DNA from: Gnetum montanum
Lineage: Eukaryota > Streptophyta > Gnetopsida > Gnetales > Gnetaceae
Direction of reading: 5' to 3'
Assembly: GCA_015680685.1 (NCBI GenBank)
Contig: MNCI01022494.1
Location: 62,001-126,000, forward strand
Length of the DNA stretch: 64,000 nucleotides
A program made the translations under genes and the position numbers. Of the stretch, positions 12,483 to 24,820 are shown piece by piece. Below the pieces are notes generated by a model. It saw only the letters and a program-made list of their open reading frames with translations. It searched no databases and was not told where the DNA came from. How positions within the stretch are numbered: position 1 is the stretch's first letter; each line of letters starts with the position of its first letter.

Positions 12483-14950
12483 ATGTCTTCTTTCCATAGG
12501 CATGAAGATGTCAAACCATCAGTCCCATAAGAGTGTAAGGTGGTATATACTCATCAAGATGAGTATGTACCAGACTTCACCTTCATCCTACATCAGGATG
12601 AACAATGGCGATGGCGTGATATGAAGGGCAACATTGTATTGCCCCCCGATTGATCTGTGCCAAGGATACTCTTTCAAACTCTTAAGAGGTTGGGCATTCT
12701 AGATCTTCACAAGGAATATGTTGTAAATGGTTATGACACTCGAGACTACCATCCCAGTAAAACACAACATAGGAGAGATTGACACTAGGAGAAGCACCAC
12801 AGGTTTATAAAGGGGAAACACTTCACTAACCCCTTGTTCTTGCTAAACCAAGATGACAATGTGGATCCTCCCCTTGAGGGTTCCCAACATGAAGATTATC
12901 CACCCTTTCTTATTGGTGATGAGAGTGTGGCCCTGAACCTGAGATTCACTATTCATAAACTAGGTTAAGGAAAAAGTGACAATCAAGGCAAGGACTTAGG
13001 TAAACATCACAATGGCAAGGGATCTAAGGATGATGGTTGTAATGAGCAAAGAGGTGGTGGTGGACACTGCGGTGGTGATGGCGGTCCACCTTCCTCTTCA
13101 TCCTGTTCATTCGATTCCAAACATTCCTATTCATTTGCTAGTTCTCATAGAAGCTATCGTAGAAATAATTGTGATGAAGGTGATTTACAAAAGAATAATG
13201 GTTGCAAAACCTACCAAGAACATCAGGGTAGCTGTGGACATCATCGGAGACAACGCAATAATGTGATGATGAGCCTCTGTTGGCAACTCGAAGCATGCTT
13301 AACATTGCAGAGGCAGTAAAGATTCCAACTAGGCATGTGAAGGATAGTTGGATCAAGTGCTTAGACATGAACAATATTTTAAGATTTGAGGGGGGATACA
13401 ATTCTGATCCACAAACACATCTACAAGCTTTCTAAGATGCTTGTGCCTTACAGAGCATTAAAAATGATTGGCAGAAACTCAAGCTCTTCCCTAGGACATT
13501 CATCAAGGAAGCTAAAGGCTGGTATAGGTCCTTAGAGTCGAAATCTATCCACCGATGGAGTACAATGCTTGAGCTATTTAATGGCAAATACAAAATGTAC
13601 TCAAGAGTGTCCAATTTGAGCAGGCAAATCCAAGGTTGGAAACAAGAAATACATGAACCCTTGGATGCTGCCATGGATATATATTATTCACTCTTACATA
13701 AATGCTTTGGTCACGGTTATTCTCAGAGGGAACAACTTTGCCACATCATAGATGGGCTTAGAGCAGGAATAAGAAGAACTCTTGGGGTTTATGCCCAAGG
13801 GAGATTCTTTGAATTAAGAGCTCATCAGATCCAAAGGCTTATAGAGTAGGTAGCAAAAGAAGAAGGTGAGTTGCAAGAAAGGAAACGTGCAGAAGAGTAT
13901 AATAGGGACCCTTCCATAAGAAAAAGGGAGGTCTGATTTTGTGATGAGGAGGATGCATCACTTGATGAGGTGGTAAACAAAAATACCTTACCTATACAAA
14001 AATATTTTTCTAATATTTCGGCAAAGGTTGACAAATTATGGGACTCTTTGGATGAGAAATTCCAAACTGTTATGAAAATGCAAAAGCATCCAAAGAACAT
14101 AATGGTGATTATGAATGTGGGAGATGAAAAGAAGTTGAATGTGCCTACTAGAGAGGTAAGGGCAAGGTTGCAGCAGTAGAAGAAGTTATGGAGATAGACT
14201 TCAAAGATGATACTAGTTGTCACATTTGTCAATATGAACATCTGGAGGGATGTTGCCCTGTGGTGTCACACTTACAAGAGTCTAGGTGTACACATTGAAT
14301 TTACGACTAGCAAGGAGGCAAGCACCTAGATGATTGCCCTATCCTCAAGGCAATTCGAGGTAGTTCCACCAACACCAACAAGCTTATTATCCAAGTGGAG
14401 CTCCACCACAACCATATGAGAAATACCAATAATGGCACCAACCACAATCGTGGGAAATGCCACCGCTAAGACAACAGTATCCTTATAAGAAACCAGATCC
14501 ATATGGGTACTATATTTAGCAACTCGTCTCTCCACAAAGTTCGGCTAGCCATGCATCATTTTAGCATCACTATTACCCTCTAGAGTACCACCGAACACAT
14601 TCACCATCTACTTGAGGGGAGAACCCATATCCATACCACCCTTTGCATTCATCTATACACATCCCTTCACCCTCGACCTAGTTACCTCTTGCTCCATTCA
14701 TGTAGGGTGAAATTCCCCCATAGTCGTAGCAACGAAATGCTACGAGGGCTATGAATTTACAACTGGCCTTCTAGCCAAGTGATTTAGACAATCGTTCTAG
14801 GAAACACCCTTCTTTCAACCCAATAGTCCTCCCAAACCTTCACAACCTAATACAGCTTCTTGTCCTACATCTCCAACACTCTCATCCTCTACATCAAACA
14901 CATTTGAGTGCCATTCAAACCAAATGCCATCTTAGATCTACACTATGATG
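12483..14950 (+). pseudogene. gag of element F, broken
   Basis: The start aligns with the intact Gag of element A. The matrix/capsid part carries the retrotrans-gag core (WYRSLE, then a LELFNGKY-type motif near 13570), then a short zinc knuckle with residues C-H-I-C near 14220. Stops occur at several places where A codes through, for example near 12650, 13435 and 13846, and there is a frameshift near 14155. Gag forms the cytoplasmic virus-like particle; this copy cannot. Confidence 0.85.
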
Positions 14951-15436
14951 CTAACTCATAATGTTTCCGATTGGATCAAGGTTGGCAACCTTCCCACAAA
15001 AATATCTGACCTAGGGAGTCCTCTCATTTACTTGTAGATCGTTGGATATGAGCCATGCAAGGCTCTTCTTTATTTTGGTTTCACAGTTAATTTCATCTCC
15101 CATGACATGTACAAGGCTTGGAACCTACCACCTCTCAAGAAGAGTAACATCCATTTGGAATTGGCTGACTAATTAATCACTATTCGTTTGGGACTAGTGA
15201 AGGACATTGTGATTATAGTTTGTGGGTGGTCCTATCTAGTCGATTTTTTGGTGATCAAGGTCGAGAACTACAAAGGTGACTTCCTGATCATTATGGGAAG
15301 GGCATGGTTAAGCACGATTGATGTGCAAATGGGTTTAAGGGATCTCTCCTTGGAAATCTCTAAAGAAAATGAATTTGGAAGGTTAGAGAAGAAGCATGTT
15401 CCATGTATTGCATATAGTGATAACAGGTGCAATTGA
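14950..15436 (+). pseudogene. Aspartic protease of element F, active site lost
   Basis: The flap and core residues (IIMGRAWLST, SLEISKEN) align with the protease of element A. The catalytic Asp-Ser-Gly is Tyr-Phe-Gly in the LLYFGF stretch, so the enzyme could not cut Gag-Pol. One Gln codon of A is a stop here (LAD followed by TAA near 15173). The reading ends at TGA near 15434. Confidence 0.8.
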
Positions 15437-15819
15437 GTGTAAAAGATCTGATCCATGAAAAGTACATTCATTAAAGCATGTAGTCAGTGTGCACATGAAT
15501 AAGATATTCAAAGGTGCCTATACATAGTAGCCACAAAATAGGAAGGTACTGAGTGGTTGATAGTTAACTCTAATAGCAGAACCCTATGCATGGAACCTAT
15601 TGAGAGCTTGACATGTGCTTATGTCAAAAGCATGGATAAACTTGAGTAAGTTCATCACGAACTCTCTGATGATGAAGATGATGATACTTATTGGGAAGAG
15701 TTGGTAATCCCTAATAATTTCAAGTAGGACCCCTTAGAGTTGAAAACTCTACCAGTTGGCATGGAGTATGAATTTTTAAACAATGGTAAGCTGGTTATCA
15801 TTAATGCCAAACTTGCTCC

Positions 15820-17204
15820 TGAATAAAAAGAAAAGTTGTTGAAGGTGGTTAACAAGTGGCCAATAGCCTTTGCTTGGTCATATCCTGAGTTGACTAGAAT
15901 TGATCCATGGATATGCCAGCATCACATTTACACTGACCTCGCCATGAAGCCAAGAAGACAACCATAGAGGTGGCTGAATGCCAAATTGATGCAGATCATC
16001 AAAGAGAAAATAGAACAACTCCTCAAGGCAAGGTTTAATTATCCCATCGCAGATAGTGAGTGGGTTAGCCCATTTGTAATTATGCCAAAGAAAGGTAACA
16101 AGTGGGAGGTCCACATTGACTTTAGGTTGTTGAACATGGAAACATTCAAAGATCATTTTCCATTGCCATTTATGGATCAAGTGTTGGAAACCATCTCTGG
16201 GCATTGCTATTATAGCTACCTGGATGGTTATAGTGGCTATAACCAAATCCAAATTACATAAGAATATTAGGCCAAGACAACATTCATGAGTCCTTGGGGT
16301 ACTTTTGCATATTATAAGATGCCATTTGGTTTGTGCAATGCTCCTGCGACATTTCAATGCCTAGTCCTTAGCATTTTTTAGCAACAGATCGGTAGTCTTA
16401 TGGAAGTCTTCATGGATGATTTCTCCACCTATGAAGCTATGTTTCACAAGCCTTGGACTACCTTAAGCAAGTACTGAAAAGATGCATGGAAACAAACCTG
16501 TGACTCAACTAGAAAAAGAATCATCTCATGGTCCAAGAAGGCATTGTATTTGGGCATAGAATCTTACAAAAAGTAATTGAGGTAGACCCTAAAAAAATAA
16601 GGATCATCCAAGGAATAACTTGCCAAATAGAAACTGTTAAAGATGTTGTTTAGTCCTTGGACACACTGGATATTATTGACGATTCATAGAGAATTTCTCT
16701 AAGATTGCAAAGCCATTGGTTGAGCTTATGAAGAAAGATGCTCCATTCATCTGGACTAAAGAATGTGAACATGCATTCCAATAATTAAAAGATAAACGAG
16801 TAGAAACTCCAATTCTACTGGCACCAGACTAGTCCAGATCATTCCACATAATGATGGATGTGTCTAATTATGCCTTGGGAGCCATGCTTACGTAGTTGGA
16901 TGATAAGAAGCATCCATATTACATCCACTATGTGAGCCAAAGCATTGTGAGTGCACAATTGAGTTACACCACAACTGAGAAAGAACTGATGGTAGTGGTG
17001 TATGCTATTAAAAAGTTCAAACACTATGTTCTTGGTTATAAAATATTTGTGCATATAGATCATAGTGCCATCCACTTCCTAGTGAACAAGCCAATGGTGA
17101 GTCCCCATATCATACGGTGGCTTGTGATCTTGCAGGAATTTGATCTCACAATGGTAGATCAGAAAGGAACAAAGAACATGACCACTGATCATCTCTCTCA
17201 ATAA
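15820..17204 (+). pseudogene. Reverse transcriptase and RNase H of element F
   Basis: The RT fingers/palm read SEWVSPFVIMPKKG, DHFPLPFMDQ and LDGYSGYNQIQ, then MPFGLCNAPATFQ and the catalytic FMDD at 16409-16420. RNase H follows from about 16850 with TTEKELMVVVYA and ends with the usual DHLSQ. Stops occur in RT (about 16261 and 16270) and frame changes near 16450-16650. The motif order is that of Ty3/gypsy pol. Confidence 0.88.
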
Positions 17205-17399
17205 AGATGGGATAATAAAGAGGATGAGAGTCCACTCTTTGATCAATTTCTAAACGAGCTCCTCTTTACAAGAGTAATCAATGACCAAGTACATGTAGAA
17301 CGAACATGGTACAATGACATCCTCACTTATCTTCTCACTTAGGAGATGCCATAAGATTTAGACTTTAGAAAGAAGCAACAGTTTCTTCATCAGGCAAAG

Positions 17400-18420
17400 T
17401 AGTTCATGGAAATCAATGGACACTTTTACAATGTGTGTGTTGATGGCTTGGTCATTGGTGTGTCCCTGACATGGATTAACTACATGTTCTCCAAGATGCT
17501 CGTGAATGTCCGTATGGATGCCACGATGTAGGGAGATGCATGACAATAAAAATCCTGATGGCAAGATACTATTGGCCTACAATCTTTAGGGATGTCCATC
17601 ATTTTGTCTAATCTTGTGAATGTTGCCAAAGAGATGCTAGGATGACTGCATGAATGGAGGGCTCTCAATAGTGGTTTCAACCATTGGAGCCCTTTGACAT
17701 ATGGGGCATTAACTTCATGGGTTGCATCACACCCATGTCCAATGGGAAGGTGTATATCATCGTAGCAGTTGACTACTTCACTAAATGGGAAAAAGCAGTA
17801 GCCATTACTGATTGTACATTATCCACTACTGCTAGATTTGTACAACAACATCTTGTTAATAAGTTTGGAGTGCCACATGTACTAATTTTTGACAATGGAA
17901 CTCACTTTAGTAGTGCCACTTTTTGAAAAGTTATGCAATGGTTGGGGGTTGAACATAAATTAACAACACCCTGTCACCCCCAAGCCAATAGTCAAGTAGA
18001 AGTAACTAACTTGGAGATCACAAAGATCTCAACAAGATCCATAAGCAAATATAGGAGAGATTGGAGCACAAAACTCAACTATCCTCTTTGGGCCTACTGC
18101 TCAATATGGAAACTCCCTATTGGCTATTCTCTATATGAGCTAGTGTACGGAAAACTATCAATGCTCCCAATTCAATCCAAGCTCCATACATTCTCAATAG
18201 CCTACGATTTGAATCTTGACTTGAGTTTAGCACAAAGAGAAAGATTGATCAACCTTAATGTGGTAGATGAGAATCAATTAGTGGTCCTATCTTTGAATGA
18301 AGTGCACAAGGCATTTAATAAGCAATGTCAGGACCTCAAAATATGGAAAGTGAAATTTCAACCAAGAGCTAAGGTTCTTTATTGGAACCCCACACATGTA
18401 CCCTAGAAAACAAAGTTCCA
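17400..18420 (+). pseudogene. Integrase of element F
   Basis: Core residues are the Asp of VAVDYFTKW (codon 17771), the Asp of FDNGTHF (17891) and the Glu of SQVEVTN (17999), giving the D,D-35-E spacing of retroviral integrases. The C-terminal part (GPYII, then VKPFLEP near 18535) has no chromodomain. Stops include TGA near 17924 and TAG near 18403. The enzyme would insert the cDNA; this copy is dead. Confidence 0.9.
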
Positions 18421-18589
18421 AATGTTGTAGGAGGGACCTTATATAATTGATCAAACCTTTCACTCTAGGGCCATGTTAATCTACAAGCTTAAGAGTCAAA
18501 ATAAACAGTAGTTGGTCAACATCCAACAAGTGAAACCTTTCCTAGAACCAAGACAAACTAGTGCAATTAGCACCTTAACAGATGGATAA

Positions 18590-20160
18590 TCATGTTCAAT
18601 TTTTCAAATCTCCTTCTTCCAACTTAGTTATGGGGAAGATGGCCATCCTTGTCAAGCATCCATATGGACTCTTAGTTTTTCTATTTTTTGGTTTCCATGT
18701 TTTTGAATTTACAAGCTATTTATTTTATGAATTTTTGATTTTCAAGTTTTATTTTTCATTTTACACCATTTTTTGTTTTGCACCATTGTTAGTACATTTG
18801 AATCTTTTTTGGATAATCTACACTTTCTTATATATTTTACTTTGTTTAGTTTGAGTATGAATTTTCATTATTTTTGCTAATAAAAATGCTTTATTACTAC
18901 AGGATATGGTACCATTGTTGTTATTTACTAATGATGGTTTGTGCCTAATGTTGTCATTGTCAATGTTTGGTTTCTATTTTTGAATTTTGATGTCTGATGA
19001 TTATGACATGGTTTATTTTTTATGGAATAAGCAGTGAGTCCATGATATCCACTCATTCACAAACTCTATGGTTTTCCTTGTTTTGGAAGTTTGAGGTCCC
19101 TTTCATTAAAGAAACTTTTAATCTATTGGTGACCTTGATAGTTTCCAGAATTGGGAAGGATTCAAAGGTTTGTACAAGGTGTGACTTCAAGTGGACTCAA
19201 TACTCTTTGTACTCTTCTACTAGCTTGAGTGCTTGGGTGTTTCTCATTGACTACTTACCGTTCCATGTTAACCACTAATAGGAAGTCAAATAAAGTCTTT
19301 GCATGGTGTGGTTTCCATCTAAAAAAAAAAAACACAATGGGAATTCAAAGTAGATCCCTTAGACAAATAAATTGGCTACAAGCATTGGTTATGGGACTAG
19401 AAAGACATGTTACCCATGCCTAAAAGTCCCCTCTAACTAAGGCCCTATCTCACTTTCTACTTCTTTTTTTTTCTCTTTGTGGAATAGTAGTTGTTTGTGG
19501 GAGCACTCTCATGTCTTGAGAGGATGAATCAGTTTTGGAGTGGCGATGCAAAGTCACTGAAAGAGGCTGATTTTGGTCTGGACTAGGGATGGATCTTCTT
19601 AGGTCATTTTAAACACAAACACCACAAGGGACTTCTTATGACCTCAATTTGAGATTCCATCCCACCTTCTCAGTCATCCATCTATGCTACTATAACTCAC
19701 CTCACTGCCAGTTTCTATGTTATGCTTGATGTCTTTGTTTGATGTGTTGGAATTCTTGGATAGATTCTTTATAGTTGGTCCTTAACTTTTTATGATCATT
19801 AATCGGCTGTGGGGCCCACAAACTTCTTAGTTGCGGTTATGTAATGGCAAAAAGGGCATGTGCCTGCTATGGGAGGACCCACTTGCATATCTCTTAGCTT
19901 GGTTAGTTAAGTTCCTTACGTTAGACATTGTTATAATCTTATCTTTCGCATATTCCATTATGTATCTAGCAAAGTGCTCCTTAGACTCCCATAATATTCA
20001 TTCTTTGGATTATTTTATCAATTTTCTCAATTTTCTAAACTCCAATACCCTCTTCTACTATTTTCATCATGTTTGTGGTTTTTTGGGCTTCCATTTGACC
20101 CTAATTTCACTAAAAAACTCCTTGTATTTTGAAAGTTTGATCGAAGCCAATGGTGGTCAA
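18590..20160 (+). other. Post-integrase spacer shared with elements A, B, C and D
   Basis: From GGGGAAGATGGCC (about 18613) this matches the block after the Gag-protease of element A (56504 onward), including the stretch before CCTGCT(A/T)TGGG(G/A)GGACCCAC (F about 19862, A 57755). No conserved reading frame is seen. Conservation in order and position identifies it as a common non-coding part of this retroelement group. Confidence 0.7.
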
Positions 20161-20162
20161 CA

Positions 20163-20242
20163 ACTATGTTGACTAGGCCTAGTCGATGCAGCTGACCTCG
20201 TCAACAAGGCCTTGTGGATGCATACCAAAAATCCTATAAATA
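20163..20242 (+). promoter_or_regulatory. Internal LTR-like promoter module in element F
   Basis: GTTGACTAGGCCTAGTCGATGC followed by a second GGCC cluster and TATAAATA (20235-20242) repeats the layout of the F LTR promoter at about 11507-11532. The flanking sequence is not LTR, so it is not an inserted solo LTR. It lies about 450 bases before the 3' ORF start and could drive it. This function is inferred. Confidence 0.5.
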
Positions 20243-20697
20243 CCACTGCATACTTTGAAATGTTTTGTTATTTTCTTCATAACATGAGGGGAGTTTTTGC
20301 CATTTTTTAGAGCCCAAAACCTTATAGAGTCCATAACTTCCCAACCGTTTGTCCAAATTACTTCGTTCTTTAATCTTACAACTATCGGAGGTAAGCTCTT
20401 CATTGTTTGGGTTGCAAACCTTAAAGTTTTTGATGAAATGTTTTGACAATTTTTCTAACTCCCCCAAAGGGTTAATGAATACAATGATATGAAACCATCA
20501 AATTTTGAGAGTTAACCCTTCCAACACCCTCTGGAATGACTTATTAAGATTAAAAAACAAATAAAATAATGATTAAAATTAATTAAATCAACCATAATCA
20601 CAACTTAGTCAAGTGTAACTATCCTAAGGAGATCATTTATCCCAATTGTTTCATGTTACACAACAATTGCTAGCCTATGGTCATGTTGTGATTACAA

Positions 20698-23350
20698 ATG
20701 GTGCCAACATTGAAATGACCATAGGAGGAAGGACCCTCTCAACCAAAGGAGAAATGGTCGAGAACTGGAAGGGACCAACAAGAACAAGCCTAGGAGTTGC
20801 CAGAGGCAACGCATGCAACGGGATCTCTTCGAGAGGATCCCAAAGTGGAATCTGTTCGACAGATTCCTAAAGAAGAAGTTCCATCAGAATAATTGTAGTG
20901 AGTGGAAGCACTAGGATCCATACCAAGGCTTGAAGTCACACTAACACAAGCCTACCTTGACACCATCAGGCCCCGTGATATCCAACGCTCAGTTCTTGAG
21001 GAACTGAACTTCGAGCCATTTTTAGAACATGCTCTAGCAAAGGTGAAAACACAATTGCAAACTTCTTCCATGTGGCCAGTCATCACTTTCAGTGGGGAGT
21101 GGTACATTTGAGAAACGTACCTCTTCTGGAACAACAGAAGGGTAGGCTCCATAGTGAAAATCAAGGATATTCAAGTGTCCTACTCTATTGAAGCTATCGC
21201 ACACACATTGGGGTTGCTTGATACTAGGTCACAACTAGCAGAGCTATCTACATAGGCTGACCCTAAGGCCAAAAAGGAGTGGACCCAACAATGTTATGGG
21301 GTCAACTGTAAGGAGTTTGGTGCACTCACATCAACAGAATGCATATACTTCAAAATCGTGACCTATCAGCTCAATCTGATGGTGAGGCCTAGTAAGGTCA
21401 TTGCCTTTTTTGCCTAAGCATGCGTTGCTCTAAGCGGGAGATTTCCAAAAAACCTTCCACAAATGATCTATTTAGAGATCGAGAAGTGCTTCAAAGAAAA
21501 TGAATGTGGAAGGAAAACCCTGCATTTTCCATGCCTCATTTAGAAACTTTACAAAAAGGGTAGCGATTGTTTTCTATGAAAATGACATTATCAGGCATGC
21601 TCCTTTGGCCTCGTGGTTTGAAATAATGAAGGACAAGATGCCTACCATGACTAAAGAAGGGGAGCAACAACTGCCACCTGCATCGCCTACTTAAGAAACA
21701 ACAGCAGAGGCTTGCATAGCCATTAAGCTCTTGCGCAAAATCTGAGAACAACTCTTGCATGAGTAGGAGTAGCGTGTAGGAAGGAGTGGTGGAGATCTAT
21801 CCATATGTTATCCTATGGTGAGTCATCTTAATGAGATGGCTCAGACAATTAGCTAGATGGAAAGATGTGCCCTGATATTCTTTGCCCAAAGAATGTAGTT
21901 GTCTATGAGGTTAGAATCCAATGCTCGTGAGGTGATGATGTCTTTATCTCAACACCATTCATTCTCAGAAATCTATAGAAATGTTGCCTACTTTTTATTG
22001 TGTTTGGAGGAAGGCGAGGGGGCAACTATACTAGTAATGCAACATGAAAGAGAGAAGACCATTTTTGAGGTAGTCTTTGACTGAATCGTTGAAGCACTTA
22101 ATGCACCTACGTCATTTGTACCAAACGTATTTGCACTTCAAGATGTGTAGACATCCATAGGTATGATTAGCGAAAGATTGAATGTAGCCTAGCATGAAGA
22201 ATTGTTGGACTAACTAGTAGGAAATAGGCAACCAATTTCATATATCTTCAAATTTTTGGACAACATCACTACAACCCAGTCGAAGCTATTAGAAGTAAAG
22301 GGCAAGTGCATTATCCTAGACGGGCAACTTGGAAATGGCCCAAGCATAGAATCAATGCTTGGCCACAGAAGTTGTTGAACTAGGTGCCCATTTTAGTAAT
22401 CTTACACTCCTTAGCTAAGCAACAACCAAAGATGAAGCTTTTCAATAGCTTCAAGAACAAGTAAAACAAGTTGACTGGGAAATGGTAACTGCCATCTTCA
22501 ACTAGTCTATAGCAAAAGCAAAAACCTACTTGGTTCAGAAGGAATAGGTTTAGATAGACCAGGAAAATGAATCACCGATCGTAGAAAATCATCATCTATG
22601 CAATGTTGATACATAGAAGCAACAAATGAAAGAATTCATTCATTAAAAGTAGGAGCAGCTCGCCAAGGTAAATACTAAGTTGAGAAAATTGGCTACGGAG
22701 AATCAAAATTTTTCTAAGGAGGAAGTCTGAATCTTACACTAGAAGTCTACCATTGAGATTGCTATTTGGAAAAATGAGGCTCTCAAGTTTGAAAGAGTTA
22801 AAAATCACTATAGAGACCAAGTTGGTTTGTAGAAGGAGGTAAATGAAAACCATATTCAAATGGATAAGGTAAAAGTAAATGAAGCCCTTTAGCAACTCCA
22901 GCAAGGGAGAGATGTGTGGAAGCCCATCAATGATGGGATTGATGCCTATAACAAAGTAGGGATTTTCTTGAAGGAGTTGTAGATTGAAGAAATGATAGAA
23001 TACATAGAATTGGCCAATCTTTGCTATGTAAACTTGGCGATGCTGACTACCAAATAGCCGTGGTCAGAATTGGAACAACAAGAGGCTGAGTTCAAGCACT
23101 ACAAGAACACCAAGGACAAGCTTATGACAGCAACTGTTGAACTCAAAGTTCTTAGGGCACAATTCACAGATCAATGATCAGTTATCGAGAAATTGGCCAA
23201 GAGAATGAATGATTACTAGGAGCAAAAAAATGTAGTTAGAGTGTTTAGCATCGAGCACAAACAATTTACTACCTAATTCATCAAGGCAAAGGAGCTATTC
23301 CTAGCAATTCCTTGTCCTTGGGATGTGCTCATTCCAACTCACATTAGAAA
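20698..23350 (+). pseudogene. 3' ORF of element F: plant-transposon-protein-like domain plus coiled coil
   Basis: ATG at 20698 lies where the other elements have ATG directly after an AG acceptor; here the preceding bases are AA. The first part is basic. From about 20900 to 21720 the reading has a WPVITFSGEWY segment, a VGSIVKIKD segment and LHFPCLI, which to my eye resembles the 'putative plant transposon protein' family (Pfam Transposase_32). From about 21750 to 23350 it is rich in Glu, Lys and Leu and looks coiled-coil. About twenty stops, mostly TAG, and frame changes break it. The role is unknown; position is that of env-like genes. Confidence 0.55.
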
Positions 23351-23775
23351 AGCTACATGAATAGTTCACAATTCCACGAGTAAGGAGGAGAATATGAAAG
23401 CATTGTTGGATGCTTTTTGCCTCCTGCTAGAAGTTGTAGTAGTAGCAGGACAGCCGCAACTACCTTAGCAACTGCACATGCCTGAAGTTAGCGAAGGTCT
23501 TTCAGAGCCTTAGGAACCTTTAGCGCCTAGGACTATTTGATCTTCTCAACCAACTTCATGCCATTAGAGGACATGCTATCTAATTTTTTAAAGTCATGTC
23601 ATGGTGTTTGATTTTGTGTCATGAACAATACAATTTTTGTAACATGTTGATTTGTACACTCAGGGACTTAGTTTTGTCAAGTTAATTTGTCTAGTCTAGA
23701 GTCATTTAATAACCCCATACCTTTCCAATTCTGGAAAGAAACTTGAGGACAAGTTTTGATTTAGTTGTATGGGTA

Positions 23776-24667
23776 TGATGAGTTGTGGTTGGCTGCGTCG
23801 ACAAGGCCTTATTGACTAGGGCTTGTCTATGCATTGTTTCATGCATTGACATGGCCCCATCAATGCAAGGTCCAATTTTACTTATAAATACATGCTCAAT
23901 AGCCACATTTATGGCATCAATCAGTCATAGTGTAGTCAAGCTCTTGCAGTTTTTCCATTTGAAAGTTAGAATATTTTTTTGAGTGCCTACAGTAGGAGTC
24001 ATTGAGTGTATGAATCTTTATTTCAGCAATTGTGTACCTAAGCACGATTGTGTGTGCAGCAATAAAGATGAACTTCTTGATAAGCCTTGTAGCATTCTGG
24101 ATGGTTTAAATGTTTCATTTATGCATTCAATATTTTCAGTGATTTATTCAATGTTTTCCAGTAATTAAGCTAATTAGGTAATTAAGCGAGATAAGATAGA
24201 TAGATTAATTACATAAGTACAACTGCTTTGAGCATAACACACTTTTGCTTGGTAATCGAAGCAATGTTAATGCTTGGTGCACCTAGCACTGTAGCGCTTG
24301 GTAACCTAGTAGTGGATATGTGGGTTCAAGACATGTACAGAAAGTGGGTCCAGATACTTATGTTAGGACTAGTTAGAGATCAGTTAGTTTTTAGATCAAA
24401 TTAGCCATTAAACTACTTTATCTCTCTCTTCAAGCACCAAAGAACCTAAAACATAAAATGATAAAAACGATATGCCTCGATTACACTTAACCATACCTTT
24501 GAGCTTCACAAGTGTAATTGGGAAGACAATGAGCAAGCTTAGGGCAAGGTTCACGGCTTAGAAGACTAATGCACTGAAAACTATGAAGTCCATATAATTT
24601 GCCCGAATCATGTGTGAATGCTTTATGATTTGTATGGTTGTGCATAGGGATACCTCACCACTCATCA
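23776..24667 (+). repeat. 3' LTR of element F
   Basis: 892 bases, preceded by the polypurine-like TAGTTGTATGGGTA. It is about 44 bases longer than the 5' LTR because the pre-TATA cluster has extra GGCC/GCATTG units (about 23800-23870). Many point differences from the 5' LTR show an old insertion. Confidence 0.9.
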
Positions 24668-24682
24668 CAAAGTTACTCTTAC

Positions 24683-24820
24683 AATTGATCAAGTGTGGTA
24701 GTATCTTCATTTGTTCCTTAAGACATGGAAACATGGTGGGAATTTTCTCTTGCATTTTAGTGATAGATTGTTTGAAGTGTGAGTAATGTGGAGCTTTACA
24801 TGTCTTGTTCAAACCATTAG
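24683..24820 (-). pseudogene. Possible upstream exon of the unrecognised minus-strand gene
   Basis: An open stretch on the minus strand begins after an AG at 24822-24821 and ends at a good donor, GTAAGAG (24682 down). If element F is taken out, this donor and the acceptor before 11423 enclose an intron of 72 bases, a usual plant size. The reading frames of the two exons differ by one base, so either a lesion or a wrong border is present. Moderately weak evidence. Confidence 0.35.

Larger units (their letters stand above)
11486..24667 (+). mobile_element. Element F: full-length decayed Ty3/gypsy retrotransposon with 3' ORF
   Basis: Both LTRs start TGATGAGTTG and end CTCATCA, and the copy is flanked by the 5-base duplication CAAAG (11481-11485 and 24668-24672). 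Order: LTR, tRNA-Asp primer site, gag, protease, RT, RNase H, integrase, a long 3' ORF and the second LTR. Integrase after RT/RNase H marks Ty3/gypsy. No chromodomain is seen after the integrase, so it belongs to the non-chromoviral plant lineages; the tRNA-Asp site is shared with Athila elements, but the RT lacks the insertion I associate with Athila. All frames carry stops, so it is inactive. It sits in what looks like an intron of the minus-strand gene. Confidence 0.92.

Noticed and set aside
20163-20242. Solo LTR inserted in element F
   Set aside because: Only the palindrome and TATA part matches; the LTR ends and body are missing on both sides.
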